DNA of 64,000 nucleotides from Fictibacillus arsenicus. GTDB lineage: Bacteria > Bacillota > Bacilli > Bacillales > Fictibacillaceae. The notes under the pieces were generated by a model. The model saw only the letters and a program-made list of their open reading frames with translations. It did not search any database and had not been told where the DNA came from. A program made the position numbers and the translations under genes. Of this stretch, positions 51,884-60,610 are shown in pieces (within the stretch, counting starts at the first letter, position 1; each line of letters opens with the position of its first letter). The DNA lies in NCBI RefSeq assembly GCF_001999465.1, contig NZ_MQMF01000004.1:1-64000 (forward strand), in the 5' to 3' direction.

Positions 51884-52591
51884 TTAAGCTAGATATGCTT
51901 CACGGACTTGTTCATTTGTAATCAATTCCTGTCCTTGTCCTGCCATCACGATTTCTCCAGTTTGTATCACATACCCTCTATGTGCAACCTGAAGAGCCTG
52001 ATAAGCATTTTGTTCGACTAAAAGAATAGTCATCCCTTCCTTGTTTAAATCACTGATTATGTCAAAAATTTGTTCAACAATTACAGGCGCTAATCCCATG
52101 GATGGCTCATCCAGCAGCAATAGACGAGGCTTTGACATTAGAGCACGCCCTATCGCAAGCATCTGCTGCTCACCGCCGCTCATCGTGCCTCCCTTTTGAC
52201 TCAAACGTTCCTGAAGACGGGGAAAATATTGAAACACCTTTTCCATTCTTTCTTTAACAATTTTTTTATCTTTTACGATAAAAGCCCCCATCTCAAGATT
52301 TTCTTTTACAGTTAATCTTGGGAAAATTCTTCTTCCTTCGGGTACATGGGCAATCCCAGTTTGTGCCGTCAAATGAGCCGGCTGTTTTGAAATATCTTTT
52401 CCTTCATAAATAACGGAGCCTGTTTTCGGCATCACCTGGCCGCTGATCGTTTTCAGCGTAGTCGATTTTCCTGCACCGTTAGAACCGATTAATGTAACGA
52501 TCTCCCCTTTTTCAACAAAAATGCTGATTCCCTTTAGCGCATGAATACCACCGTAAAATGTGTTCACATCATTCAACTGCAAAATACTCAT
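51884..52591 (-). CDS. livF: Branched-chain amino acid ABC ATPase LivF
   Basis: A 235-residue ATPase. Walker A GSNGAGKSTTLK, signature MSGGEQQMLAIGRAL (the GGEQQML form typical of LivF), Walker B LLLLDEPSMGLAP. ATG 52591 is preferred to 52594 on spacing from GGGGG. Last gene of the operon livJ-livH-livM-livG-livF. Confidence 0.93.
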   Translation of the reverse strand: MSILQLNDVNTFYGGIHALKGISIFVEKGEIVTLIGSNGAGKSTTLKTISGQVMPKTGSVIYEGKDISKQPAHLTAQTGIAHVPEGRRIFPRLTVKENLEMGAFIVKDKKIVKERMEKVFQYFPRLQERLSQKGGTMSGGEQQMLAIGRALMSKPRLLLLDEPSMGLAPVIVEQIFDIISDLNKEGMTILLVEQNAYQALQVAHRGYVIQTGEIVMAGQGQELITNEQVREAYLA

Positions 52592-52602
52592 CATTATCCC
52601 CC

Positions 52603-53379
52603 TTACGCTGGTGTTACGGCACTTTTTCCAAGATAGGCTTCAATCACTTTTACATTGTTTCGGATTTCTGCAGGCTTTCCTTCAGCAATTTTTTCACCAT
52701 GATCCAAGACAAAAATTTGTTCCGAAATTTCCATAACGAGTTTCATATCATGTTCAATCAAAACGATCGTAACATCAAGATCCTCTCTCATACGGTGGAT
52801 GAATTCGGTTAACTCGCGCGTTTCCCTCGGATTCATCCCGGCTGCTGGTTCATCGAGCAGAAGAAGCTTCGGTTTTGTCGCTAAAGCTCTGGCTATTTCC
52901 AGTCTCCTCTGTGCCCCGTATGAAAGATTTTGTGCATCTTCATTCAAATGCTTTGCCAGACCGACATATTCAAGCCAATGATACGCTTCTTCCTGGGCAC
53001 GCTTTTCTTCCTCCCGCACCGTTTTCGTTTGGAAAAGTGTTCCGACTAGACCTGCTCTTAATTGTTTGTGCAAACCAGTCATCACATTTTCCAGAACCGT
53101 AATGTTTGAGAACAGACGGATATTCTGAAACGTTCGTGCAATACCTTGCCTTGCAATATCATGCGGCTTCTTTCCGATTAAGGAAGTTGATCCGAGCTGC
53201 ACATTCCCTTTATCAGGCTGATAAACACCAGTAATCAGATTGAAAAAAGTCGTTTTCCCGGCTCCATTCGGACCAATAACTGCTGTGATCGATCCTTTTT
53301 CAACGGTTATATCAACTGAATTTACAGCAACGAGACCCCCAAATTGTTTAGTTAAATTGCTCACTGTTAATATAGACAT
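52603..53379 (-). CDS. livG: Branched-chain amino acid ABC ATPase LivG
   Basis: A 258-residue ATPase. Walker A GPNGAGKTTFFN, signature LSYGAQRRLEIARAL (YGAQRRLEI is the LivG form), Walker B LLLLDEPAAGMNP, and the C-terminal KVIEAYLG. It forms the heterodimeric motor with LivF. Confidence 0.93.
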   Translation of the reverse strand: MSILTVSNLTKQFGGLVAVNSVDITVEKGSITAVIGPNGAGKTTFFNLITGVYQPDKGNVQLGSTSLIGKKPHDIARQGIARTFQNIRLFSNITVLENVMTGLHKQLRAGLVGTLFQTKTVREEEKRAQEEAYHWLEYVGLAKHLNEDAQNLSYGAQRRLEIARALATKPKLLLLDEPAAGMNPRETRELTEFIHRMREDLDVTIVLIEHDMKLVMEISEQIFVLDHGEKIAEGKPAEIRNNVKVIEAYLGKSAVTPA

Positions 53380-53394
53380 TTTAATCCCGCCCCC

Positions 53395-54684
53395 TTATGC
53401 TTGAAATCCTTTATCTGGTTCAACCGTAATCTGTTCTTTTCTGTGCTTTTTAGAACCCTCTTTTAAAGATTCCTCATCGAACACAGGATTTTTCGCAGGA
53501 ATTAATCCTTGAGGGCGATAGATTGCAAATACGATTAAGATAGCTCCAAAAATAAATCGCTGCATTTTAGCTGGTGCCAGTGCCTCTGGAAAACTAATTA
53601 CTCCGTTAAGGCTTAACTGGTTCAAGTAATTCGTAACTTCTGTAAGAACTTGAAGGTTTAAGATCGTAATTACCGCAGCCCCTAAAATAACGCCAGGCAC
53701 ACTGCCCATCCCACCCAAGATAACCATTACGAGAATCGTAATAGATTCAAGCAATGTAAAACTTGTAGGATCAACGAAAGTCTGCTTAGCTGCAAAGACG
53801 ACTCCCATCATTCCGGAGAAAGATGCTCCGATCGCGAATGCCAGTAGTTTTGTCCTTACAAGGTGGATTCCCATTGATTGTGCAGCTATCTCATTTTCTC
53901 TAACCGCTTTCCATGAACGACCAATTCTTGAATATTCGAATCTTCTTACAGCGAGAATAACAAAAAGCAAGATTGCGAGAACAATAAAGTAAAATTGATT
54001 TGGATACACAAATTGATAGCCAAAAATTTCAGGCGGTTTTACAGAAGCAAGCCCCATCGCACCGTTCGTGATATTAACAGGCTTATCCAGGTTGTTGAAA
54101 ACAATTCTGATAATCTCCCCAAAGCCGAGTGTTACGATTGCAAGATAATCTCCTTTTACACGCAAAACCGGTATACCTAGAAGCACACCGAAAAGTGCCG
54201 CTACAAAACAGCCAATCAATATAAAGATCCAGAAGCTCTCCCCAGATAACGGAAAATCTCCGAATGGCATAAAATTAGCCGCCTGTCCTGTAGCAAAGAT
54301 TCCGTACGTGTAAGCGCCAATGGCAAAGAACGCCACGAATCCGAGATCCAAGAGTCCGGCCAAACCTACTACAATGTTCAATCCTAGTGCCATCGCAACA
54401 TAGATTCCTACAACTGTAGCTACTTCCATATATGACTGGTACCCTGGGCCTGTACTTGAAACGAATGGTATGACTCCAATTAATACTACACCTGCGATCA
54501 CCCATTTTAATCGGTCAGGCAGTTCCGTGTAGTACAAGAGAAGCAAAGAAAATAACAGAAGAAGAAATGCCGTTACAGATGCTTGAGCCAAGTATAAGCT
54601 CAGTGAAGTGACTAACACATAAAGCACGAGCAGTATGATTTGAGCCAGTTTGTTGCCTTTTAATTTATTTGTGAGCTTATGCAT
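53395..54684 (-). CDS. livM: Branched-chain amino acid ABC permease LivM
   Basis: A 429-residue permease with an N-terminal extension of two or three helices and a core of about eight. GLNIVVGLAGLLDLGFVAFFAIGAY and VILGGMGSVPGVILGAA are LivM hallmarks. A basic soluble tail of about 30 residues follows. Confidence 0.93.
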   Translation of the reverse strand: MHKLTNKLKGNKLAQIILLVLYVLVTSLSLYLAQASVTAFLLLLFSLLLLYYTELPDRLKWVIAGVVLIGVIPFVSSTGPGYQSYMEVATVVGIYVAMALGLNIVVGLAGLLDLGFVAFFAIGAYTYGIFATGQAANFMPFGDFPLSGESFWIFILIGCFVAALFGVLLGIPVLRVKGDYLAIVTLGFGEIIRIVFNNLDKPVNITNGAMGLASVKPPEIFGYQFVYPNQFYFIVLAILLFVILAVRRFEYSRIGRSWKAVRENEIAAQSMGIHLVRTKLLAFAIGASFSGMMGVVFAAKQTFVDPTSFTLLESITILVMVILGGMGSVPGVILGAAVITILNLQVLTEVTNYLNQLSLNGVISFPEALAPAKMQRFIFGAILIVFAIYRPQGLIPAKNPVFDEESLKEGSKKHRKEQITVEPDKGFQA

Positions 54685-54694
54685 GCACCTTCAC

Positions 54695-55681
54695 CTACAC
54701 TTTCTCAGTAACTGCTTTTCCAAACAGTCCTTCTGGTTTAAAAATCAAAACAATGATCAAGATCGCAAACGCAAAAACATCTTTATATTCAGCTCCTAAG
54801 ATCCCGCCTGTTAAAAGCTGAAGATTAGCTGCTGCAAACATCTCAAGAAGTCCCAGCATAATACCGCCTGCCATAGCTCCCCGTATATTTCCAATTCCGC
54901 CTAGTACAGCAGCTGTAAATGCTTTTAATCCAAGGATAAAACCAATGTAAGGATCGATCGTTCCATATTGAACGGCAAACAGTACACCCGTTGCTCCTCC
55001 AAGAGCTGATCCGATAAAGAAAGTTAGCGAGATGACTTTGTTCACGTTGATCGACATGAGTGACGCTGTTTCACGATCTTGTGCAACAGCTCTCATCGCC
55101 ATACCCCATTTCGTTTTATTAACGAAAAAGTCCAAGCCCACCATCATTATTACAACCGAAATAATAAGAATGAGCGTAGAAGTTTTAAAGAACGCATCAC
55201 TAAATGAAGAGGAAATACTAGAAAATTTAATAGCAAACTGCTCGTTAAACATGGAAGGGCCTGTTAAAATGTAGTTCCCTCTCTTGTATTCCGTTATAAA
55301 ACGAACCAAATCTTGAAGCAAAAACGAGACACCAATCGCAGAAATCAGTGTGATAAGTTTAGGCGAGTTCCGAAGCGGCCTGTAAGCCATCCGTTCAATA
55401 CCTACACCCATAAACCCGGTAAGAATGGAAGTAACAACAAGTACGAGAATTAGTGCCAGAATAGCAGGCATAGCAGCCAGCCAGCCCATTCCTGTCATCA
55501 ATATGAGCATCGCTACACCTATAAATGCACCCGTCATGAAAATTTCACCATGAGCAAAGTTGATAAGCTCCAATATTCCATAAACCATCGTGTATCCAAG
55601 CGCGATAACTGCATAAATTGCACCAAGAGCTAAACCATCGACAAGAACTTGAGGCAAGGATTGTAAAATTTCAGCTAACAT
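54695..55681 (-). CDS. livH: Branched-chain amino acid ABC permease LivH
   Basis: A 328-residue permease with about eight helices. GLALGAIYAVIALGYTMVYGILELINFAHGE and GLKAFTAAVLGGIGNIRGAMAGG are clear LivH signatures. ATG 55681 behind AGAGGA. Pairs with LivM. Confidence 0.93.
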   Translation of the reverse strand: MLAEILQSLPQVLVDGLALGAIYAVIALGYTMVYGILELINFAHGEIFMTGAFIGVAMLILMTGMGWLAAMPAILALILVLVVTSILTGFMGVGIERMAYRPLRNSPKLITLISAIGVSFLLQDLVRFITEYKRGNYILTGPSMFNEQFAIKFSSISSSFSDAFFKTSTLILIISVVIMMVGLDFFVNKTKWGMAMRAVAQDRETASLMSINVNKVISLTFFIGSALGGATGVLFAVQYGTIDPYIGFILGLKAFTAAVLGGIGNIRGAMAGGIMLGLLEMFAAANLQLLTGGILGAEYKDVFAFAILIIVLIFKPEGLFGKAVTEKV

Positions 55682-55716
55682 AAATATTCCTCTCTTTCAC
55701 AACTAGGGAGTTTATG

Positions 55717-55757
55717 TAAAAAAGAAGAGGGATATGGCCTATAGGGTCATTCCCTCT
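55717..55757 (-). terminator. Intra-operon hairpin between livJ and livH
   Basis: AGAGGGA / TCCCTCT on the minus strand with a T-run, between the binding-protein gene and the permeases. A partial terminator that would favour binding-protein mRNA, as at 18885. Confidence 0.65.
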
Positions 55758-55772
55758 CATGTAAACGTTGGT

Positions 55773-56966
55773 TTACTTACTGATTTCGCCTTCTTGAACT
55801 CCAGGATATTTAGCTTCACTGAATTTATAGATATATACTTTAGCGAACTTGTTATCACCTTTGTCATCGAATCCGACTTTTGTTACTACACCTTGGAAAT
55901 CTTGAATTTTACGGATTGCTTCTGCAACTTTCTCACGGGAAGGAAGATCTCCATCATTGCCTTCAATTGCAGCTTCAAGTCCTTTTAGTAAAACACTCAT
56001 AGAATCATAGCCATATGCAGAATAAGATTCTACGTTCTTGTTAAATTTCTCTTTGTATTTTGAAGAGAAATTTTTGCCTTCATCAGTTTTGCTCGCATCA
56101 GCCGCAACAGATGTGTAGTATACGTTTTCTACAGCATCGCCTGCGATCTCAACAAGTGTAGAAGAGTCCATTCCGTCTCCGCCCATGAAAGGAATCTTGA
56201 TCCCTTTGTCACGTGCCTGACGGATCAGCTGGCCGCCTTCTGTATAAAGTCCGCCGAAGAATACTAAGTCAGGTTTCTTTGAAAGAACCTGTGTAAGTAC
56301 ACCATTGAAATCTTTCTCTCCAACAGTAATTCCTTCATATCCAAGAATTTCAGCCCCAGCGTCTTCAGCTGCTTTTTTGAACGCGTCAGCAAGACCTGTT
56401 CCGTAAGCTGTTTTATCTTGGATAACGAAAATCTTTTTAGCTCCTAATTTATTTATCGCAAAGTCTGCGCCCGCAGGACCTTGGAAATCGTCACGTGCAA
56501 CGATACGGTTTACTGTCTTAAGTCCGCGATCTGTTACTTCCGTAGCTGTATTAGCTGGAGATACCATCGGAACTTTGTATTTTTCATAGACTTCAGATGA
56601 CGGGATAGAAACACCTGAGTTCAAGTGGCCGACTACCCCTAGGATGGATTTATCAGAACCAATAAGCTGGGCATTAGCTACACCTTTTTTAGGGTCAGCT
56701 TGATCATCATATGGCTGAAGTTGAAGCTTGTACCCTAAGTCTTCGAACTTCTTCTTGTTTTCTTCAAGAGCAAGCTGTGCACCAAGTTTAATAGATTCTC
56801 CAAGTGTTGCACTTCCTCCTGATAATGGAGTCTGTGTTGCTATTTTAATAACCTTTCCGCTTCCTCCACCACTGCCTCCTGATCCTCCTGAAGCATTACA
56901 GCCTGCTAAAAGTCCTAAAGACAATGCAGAAGCTGCTAATACTTTTAACCCTTTTTTAATCCCCAC
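55773..56966 (-). CDS. Branched-chain amino acid-binding lipoprotein LivJ-like
   Basis: A 397-residue periplasmic-binding-fold lipoprotein. Signal peptide with lipobox LLAGC (Cys about 23) and a Gly/Ser linker. Type I Leu/Ile/Val-binding domain: IATQTPLSGGSATLGES, GVVGHLNSGVSIPSSEVYE, MVSPANTA. GTG start 56966 behind GAGGGGG. First gene of the operon; ligand specificity beyond branched-chain type cannot be read. Confidence 0.92.
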   Translation of the reverse strand: MGIKKGLKVLAASALSLGLLAGCNASGGSGGSGGGSGKVIKIATQTPLSGGSATLGESIKLGAQLALEENKKKFEDLGYKLQLQPYDDQADPKKGVANAQLIGSDKSILGVVGHLNSGVSIPSSEVYEKYKVPMVSPANTATEVTDRGLKTVNRIVARDDFQGPAGADFAINKLGAKKIFVIQDKTAYGTGLADAFKKAAEDAGAEILGYEGITVGEKDFNGVLTQVLSKKPDLVFFGGLYTEGGQLIRQARDKGIKIPFMGGDGMDSSTLVEIAGDAVENVYYTSVAADASKTDEGKNFSSKYKEKFNKNVESYSAYGYDSMSVLLKGLEAAIEGNDGDLPSREKVAEAIRKIQDFQGVVTKVGFDDKGDNKFAKVYIYKFSEAKYPGVQEGEISK

Positions 56967-57002
56967 CTAAAATCCCCCTCGTAAAATATTTTGATAATTG
57001 CA

Positions 57003-57020
57003 ACTATTTAAAAAAATAGT
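57003..57020. promoter_or_regulatory. 18-bp perfect palindrome over the liv -10
   Basis: ACTATTT-AAAA-AAATAGT. It overlaps the -10 (57016-57021). Half-sites resemble YodB-type operators (TACTATTT...AAATAGTA) but with a longer spacer. Confidence 0.45.
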
Positions 57021-57063
57021 ACATGAATCTGCGGCAGTAGACAACTAAAATTTTGAAAAAATA
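57016..57063 (-). promoter_or_regulatory. liv promoter with a CodY-like site
   Basis: Minus strand TTGTCT (57039-57044), 17-base spacer, TACTAT (57016-57021). AATTTTGAAAAAATA (57049-57063), just upstream of the -35, matches the CodY consensus AATTTTCWGAAAATT at 12 of 15 positions. liv-type genes are known CodY targets in Bacilli; here it is inference. Confidence 0.45.
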
Positions 57064-57150
57064 GATATTTTATTTTAAATTTAAAAGTTTTCCCTAATGT
57101 TCAACAAAATCCCTTACATTCCGCAGCTAGAACTTTAGTAGGAAAATAGA

Positions 57151-57184
57151 AAAAATCCGCTGACATGTACTCAGCGGATTTCAT
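57151..57184 (-). terminator. Terminator of yjbQ
   Basis: AAATCCGCTGA / TCAGCGGATTT perfect stem with T-run on the minus strand. Confidence 0.85.
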
Positions 57185-57187
57185 GAA

Positions 57188-57595
57188 TTAATTTTGATTT
57201 GTTATTATTTTCACGTGATACTTTCTTGTCCTCGGTCCATCGAATTCACAAAAATAAACGCCTTGCCATGTTCCAAGCAGCAATTCACCATTTTGGATTA
57301 GTACGACCTGTGAAGATCCAACCGTGCTGGCTTTTAAATGAGAAGCTGAATTGCCCTCAGCATGCCGATACTTCGGATGTTCCCACGGATACACTTCATC
57401 AAGCCTCATTAACATGTCTTTCACAACATCAGGATCTGCGTTTTCATTAATCGTAATGCCAGCAGTGGTATGCGGACAGTACACATACATTACCCCGTCT
57501 TTTACTCGCTGTTCCTCCAGATAAGCTTGCAGTGAACTCGTAATCTCATACATTTCGTCGCGCTGGTGTGTTTGAATCGTAAACGTTTGAGCCAC
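57188..57595 (-). CDS. yjbQ: YjbQ family protein (UPF0047)
   Basis: A 135-residue YjbQ/UPF0047 protein. [22 protein letters not shown] and [16 protein letters not shown] are the conserved His/Glu motifs, and [15 protein letters not shown] the C-terminal signature. Some members show weak thiamine-phosphate synthase activity. GTG start 57595 behind GGAGGG. Confidence 0.9.
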   Translation of the reverse strand: MAQTFTIQTHQRDEMYEITSSLQAYLEEQRVKDGVMYVYCPHTTAGITINENADPDVVKDMLMRLDEVYPWEHPKYRHAEGNSASHLKASTVGSSQVVLIQNGELLLGTWQGVYFCEFDGPRTRKYHVKIITNQN

Positions 57596-57702
57596 TTCCT
57601 ATCCCTCCTCTACACTACTTAATTTGATGATTCCCTATAAAAAACCTTTTTATATCGGAAATTGTATAGAGCAATGATTAAAACAGCTGTTTTATTTATG
57701 AT

Positions 57703-57773
57703 AGCTTGTGAACTTTCGGTATCGCTCGTAAAGTTCAAGAACCGCTCGTAAATCTCAAAAAAACACTCACAAA
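57703..57773. repeat. 20-21 bp period array, CGCTCGTAAA type
   Basis: AGCTTGTGAA at 57703, CGCTCGTAAA at 57723 and 57743, CACTCACAAA at 57764, spacing 20, 20 and 21. Lies between yjbQ and the rsgA terminator. Confidence 0.6.
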
Positions 57774-57777
57774 AATA

Positions 57778-57811
57778 AGAAATCCCCAAAAGGACATTTC
57801 CTTTTAGGGAT
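57778..57811 (-). terminator. Terminator of rsgA
   Basis: ATCCCTAAAAGGA / TCCTTTTGGGGAT stem on the minus strand, followed by a T-rich tract. Confidence 0.75.
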
Positions 57812-57823
57812 GATTGGAATATG

Positions 57824-58891
57824 TTATTTTCTATGAACTCTCGTACGGTCACCCGCAAGCTTTTTCCAGCGTGCTTTTTCTGCAAGAGCCAGTTTTTGAT
57901 CTTCTTTTCTGGCAAAATAAGCGAGTTCACGCTGAAGCTTTAAAAAGCTGTTATAACGTTCTTCATCCAATTCACCGGTTTCAATAGCAGTCTGGACGCC
58001 GCATCCCGGTTCATTATTATGTGTACAGTCACGGAACCGGCATCCTTCTGCAAATGCCTCAATATCCTGGAAACTTTGGCTCAAACTGTTGTCACCTTCC
58101 CAAAGCTGCAGCTCGCGCATTCCTGGTGTGTCGATCAGTATTCCTCCGTTTTCAAGTACGAGCAGCTCCCGATGAGTCGTCGTATGCTTTCCTTTTCCAT
58201 CTTCTTCACGAATATCGTTCGTCTTCAATACTTCCTGCCCAAAAAGCTTATTGGCTAGCGTTGACTTTCCAACCCCAGAGGATCCTAATAGCGCGACTGT
58301 TTCTCCTTCTTTTATAAATGAAGATAGTGCATCAAGACCCGTTCCATTTTCCGCACTGACTGCGAAAGTGGGTACTCCAAAGGCAATTGTCTCCACTTCA
58401 TCTATATACTTTTGTACATCCTCGCAAAGATCCGCTTTACTTAAAACGATAACTGGAGTTGCACCGCTCTCCCATGCCATCAATAAATAGCGCTCTAATC
58501 TGCGCAGATTAAAATCCTGATTTAATGCATTCACTAAAAACACAGTGTCTACGTTAGTCGCTACAATTTGCTCTTCTGTCGTTAGACCTGCTGCTTTCCT
58601 TGAAAACTTGCTCTTTCGAGGCAAGATCCCGTGAATATAAGCTTTTCCTTCTTGAGGAACAGCTGAAACAGCAACCCAATCACCTACTGCAGGATAATCG
58701 TGTCTTCCCGCAGCGTTGTATCGGATTTTCCCCGTAATTTCGCCAAGCAGTTCACCGTGTTCAGTAAGCACGTCATAAAGACCTTTATGCTCAACGCTGA
58801 TCCTGCCTGGGACAAGTGATTGATTTTCATATGCTTTAAAAGCTTCTTCAAATGTTTGATTCCAACCTAGTGATTTTAAATTTAAATTCAA
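57824..58891 (-). CDS. rsgA: Ribosome small subunit-dependent GTPase A
   Basis: A 355-residue circularly permuted GTPase. An N-terminal OB-fold (about 30-100) is followed by G4 (VLSKADLC), G1 (GSSGVGKSTL) and G3 (DTPGMRELQL). The C-terminal zinc finger is CRFRDCTHNNEPGC. It helps late 30S assembly. TTG 58891 has a perfect GGAGGG at 7 bases; a frame to 58933 exists without a ribosome site. Longer than B. subtilis YloQ (298), so probably a second, longer-type RsgA. Confidence 0.9.
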   Translation of the reverse strand: MNLNLKSLGWNQTFEEAFKAYENQSLVPGRISVEHKGLYDVLTEHGELLGEITGKIRYNAAGRHDYPAVGDWVAVSAVPQEGKAYIHGILPRKSKFSRKAAGLTTEEQIVATNVDTVFLVNALNQDFNLRRLERYLLMAWESGATPVIVLSKADLCEDVQKYIDEVETIAFGVPTFAVSAENGTGLDALSSFIKEGETVALLGSSGVGKSTLANKLFGQEVLKTNDIREEDGKGKHTTTHRELLVLENGGILIDTPGMRELQLWEGDNSLSQSFQDIEAFAEGCRFRDCTHNNEPGCGVQTAIETGELDEERYNSFLKLQRELAYFARKEDQKLALAEKARWKKLAGDRTRVHRK

Positions 58892-58934
58892 TGTAATACC
58901 CTCCGAATAAATATTGTCTAATTTTTTTTGCAAT

Positions 58935-58964
58935 AAAAAAGAACCGCAGAATACGGTTCTTTAA
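58935..58964 (-). terminator. Terminator upstream of rsgA
   Basis: AAAGAACCG / CGGTTCTTT perfect 9-bp stem with T6 on the minus strand. A second hairpin AGAGGT/ACCTCT (58970-58996) stands just before it. Confidence 0.75.
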
Positions 58965-59001
58965 AGAAAGAGAGGTGCACAAACAACCTCTTTTTCATAT
59001 A

Positions 59002-59033
59002 AAAAACCATGAACTGAATGCACAGCCCATGGT
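59002..59033 (-). terminator. Terminator of the 26-residue gene
   Basis: ACCATG / CATGGT on the minus strand followed by T6. First of three hairpins between the short gene and rsgA. Confidence 0.6.
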
Positions 59034-59077
59034 TAAAATGACAAATTTAATCGCAGAAATTACAAATCAAATAAACG

Positions 59078-59158
59078 TTATCTGCTATCCTTCATTGTCC
59101 CAATAGGCTGTACAAGAAACAATACACTCTCTGAAGTCAATCCTTTAAGTTGTCTCAT
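59078..59158 (-). CDS. 26-residue peptide gene
   Basis: ATG 59158, 7 bases after GGAGGG. The peptide begins MRQLKGLTSESVLF and ends QPIGTMKDSR, with a short hydrophobic stretch (SVLFLV). It has its own vegetative promoter (59202-59230), a 5' leader of about 40 bases and a terminator, so it is a complete small transcription unit. No named family recognised. It could also be a short regulatory RNA. Confidence 0.5.
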   Translation of the reverse strand: MRQLKGLTSESVLFLVQPIGTMKDSR

Positions 59159-59201
59159 CATACATCCCTCCTTGGGTTTTGTTAGAATAATTTACTTCTC
59201 C

Positions 59202-59230
59202 ACTATACCAGTATATGCATATTTTGTAAA
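59202..59230 (-). promoter_or_regulatory. Promoter of the 26-residue gene
   Basis: Minus-strand TTTACA (59225-59230), 17-base spacer and TATAGT (59202-59207). Confidence 0.6.
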
Positions 59231-59244
59231 TAGATGCATTCAGA

Positions 59245-60303
59245 TTATTTTGTTATTGAAGAACTATCATGATAGCCTTTAATAATTCTTTTGATCATCT
59301 CTTCATCCATTTGAAGTGGTTTTTTATCTAATGTTTGGAGCAGCTCTTGCGTATTTGAGTCATCAAACACTATGTTTCGGTTCAAATAATTCTTATACAC
59401 ATCAACAACATTGTTCAACAGCTGTTCTTCTTCATTAAGATTTGGCTCATAATCATAAGGAGCAAGTTTGAACAAATCCAGGTCAGCCTTGTCTCTCATG
59501 ATTTGAAATACATCAGCACTTAACGGCGGTTTGCTGTTAGTAATGTGATATATGTTATCTTCTCTGTCTTTTTGCAGTACATCTGATAAGACATCTGCTA
59601 CATAATCTACAGGAACGAGATTCTGCGTGCTTCCTTCCTCACACAATAAATGAAAAACGCGGTCACCCAACCCTTTACGCTGAAATCTCCTTTTGAAAAC
59701 TTCCAGACTTCTCATTAATCCATAAAGAGTAAACTTTGAATCAGCTTCCCCTGTTTTCGAATCGCCGATAATGATGGCAGGTCTCAGGATGGTAACGTTG
59801 AAAAATTCCTTATAATCCATACAGAGGTGTTCAGCTTTACACTTGCTTTCCTCATAAGGATTATTAAACGAACGGTCTAGTGAATGAAGCTCTTCTTTTG
59901 CAAATTCATCTTTTCCTAATGTGTAAGCCGTACTCACATAATAAAAATGCGACACACCCATTTTTTCTGCTGCCTCTAAAGCATATTTAGTACCCGAAAA
60001 ATTTATTTGGAAAAGTTCTTCTTTAAGATCAAGATCAAACTTCACAAGAGCGGCCATATGATAAAAAACATCAATCTTATTTGCAAGATCCTGTTGAATC
60101 TCTTTGTTCATACCCAGATCAGGAACTGTAATATCTCCTTGAATAATATGAATGTTGCCTTTAAGATCTGCTGTCTTTAAAAGAAGCTGCTCCGCTTTTT
60201 TTATATTACGCGCTAATACAAATAATGTATGTCCTTCACGCGCTAAATTTTGAATTAAGCGTCCACCTAAAAAACCGGTAGCTCCGGTAAGAAATATATT
60301 CAT
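59245..60303 (-). CDS. Extended SDR, thioester-reductase-like
   Basis: A 352-residue NAD(P)-binding protein. TGATGFLGGRL cofactor loop, FYYVSTAYTLG and YEESKCKAE (Tyr-x3-Lys) show an extended SDR of the NAD_binding_4/fatty acyl-CoA reductase-like group. C-terminal 100 residues are acidic and helical. ATG 60303 behind AGGAA. Substrate unknown. Confidence 0.85.
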   Translation of the reverse strand: MNIFLTGATGFLGGRLIQNLAREGHTLFVLARNIKKAEQLLLKTADLKGNIHIIQGDITVPDLGMNKEIQQDLANKIDVFYHMAALVKFDLDLKEELFQINFSGTKYALEAAEKMGVSHFYYVSTAYTLGKDEFAKEELHSLDRSFNNPYEESKCKAEHLCMDYKEFFNVTILRPAIIIGDSKTGEADSKFTLYGLMRSLEVFKRRFQRKGLGDRVFHLLCEEGSTQNLVPVDYVADVLSDVLQKDREDNIYHITNSKPPLSADVFQIMRDKADLDLFKLAPYDYEPNLNEEEQLLNNVVDVYKNYLNRNIVFDDSNTQELLQTLDKKPLQMDEEMIKRIIKGYHDSSSITK

Positions 60304-60408
60304 TAAGCCGGTTCCTTCCTATTCCTATATCAGCATATTTTCTCTTCTATAGTAACACATCATCTTAAAGATGGCGCCGTATTCATGGTGGTTTGTACAA
60401 GCTGCCTC

Positions 60409-60441
60409 AAAAAAATAAAGCCGCATATGCAGCTTTATTTT
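60409..60441 (-). terminator. Terminator of the peroxiredoxin operon
   Basis: AAAAATAAAGCTG / CGGCTTTATTTTT hairpin on the minus strand. It overlaps the stop of the 57-residue gene. Confidence 0.7.
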
Positions 60442-60608
60442 TCATCATCAGGTTTCGCAATATTTATCGCTGGCATCTCATTGTTCATATAGTCAGTAGG
60501 ATGACCATCATCTTCACGATTTTCATCATAAAAAAATTCATTAATTTCCTTTTCAGCATGTGCTGTCGGATCTTCATGTTGATTTTTGGATTTGTGTTCC
60601 TTGTCCAT
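60435..60608 (-). CDS. 57-residue acidic protein downstream of the UGA-peroxiredoxin
   Basis: ATG 60608 lies 2 bp after the peroxiredoxin stop, with its AAGGAAGA ribosome site inside the end of that gene, so the two are co-transcribed. Sequence MDKEHKSKNQHEDPTAHAEK then EINEFFYDENREDDGHPTDY. Strongly hydrophilic, no Cys. No family recognised. Terminator overlaps its stop. Confidence 0.65.
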   Translation of the reverse strand: MDKEHKSKNQHEDPTAHAEKEINEFFYDENREDDGHPTDYMNNEMPAINIAKPDDEK

Positions 60609-60610
60609 TG

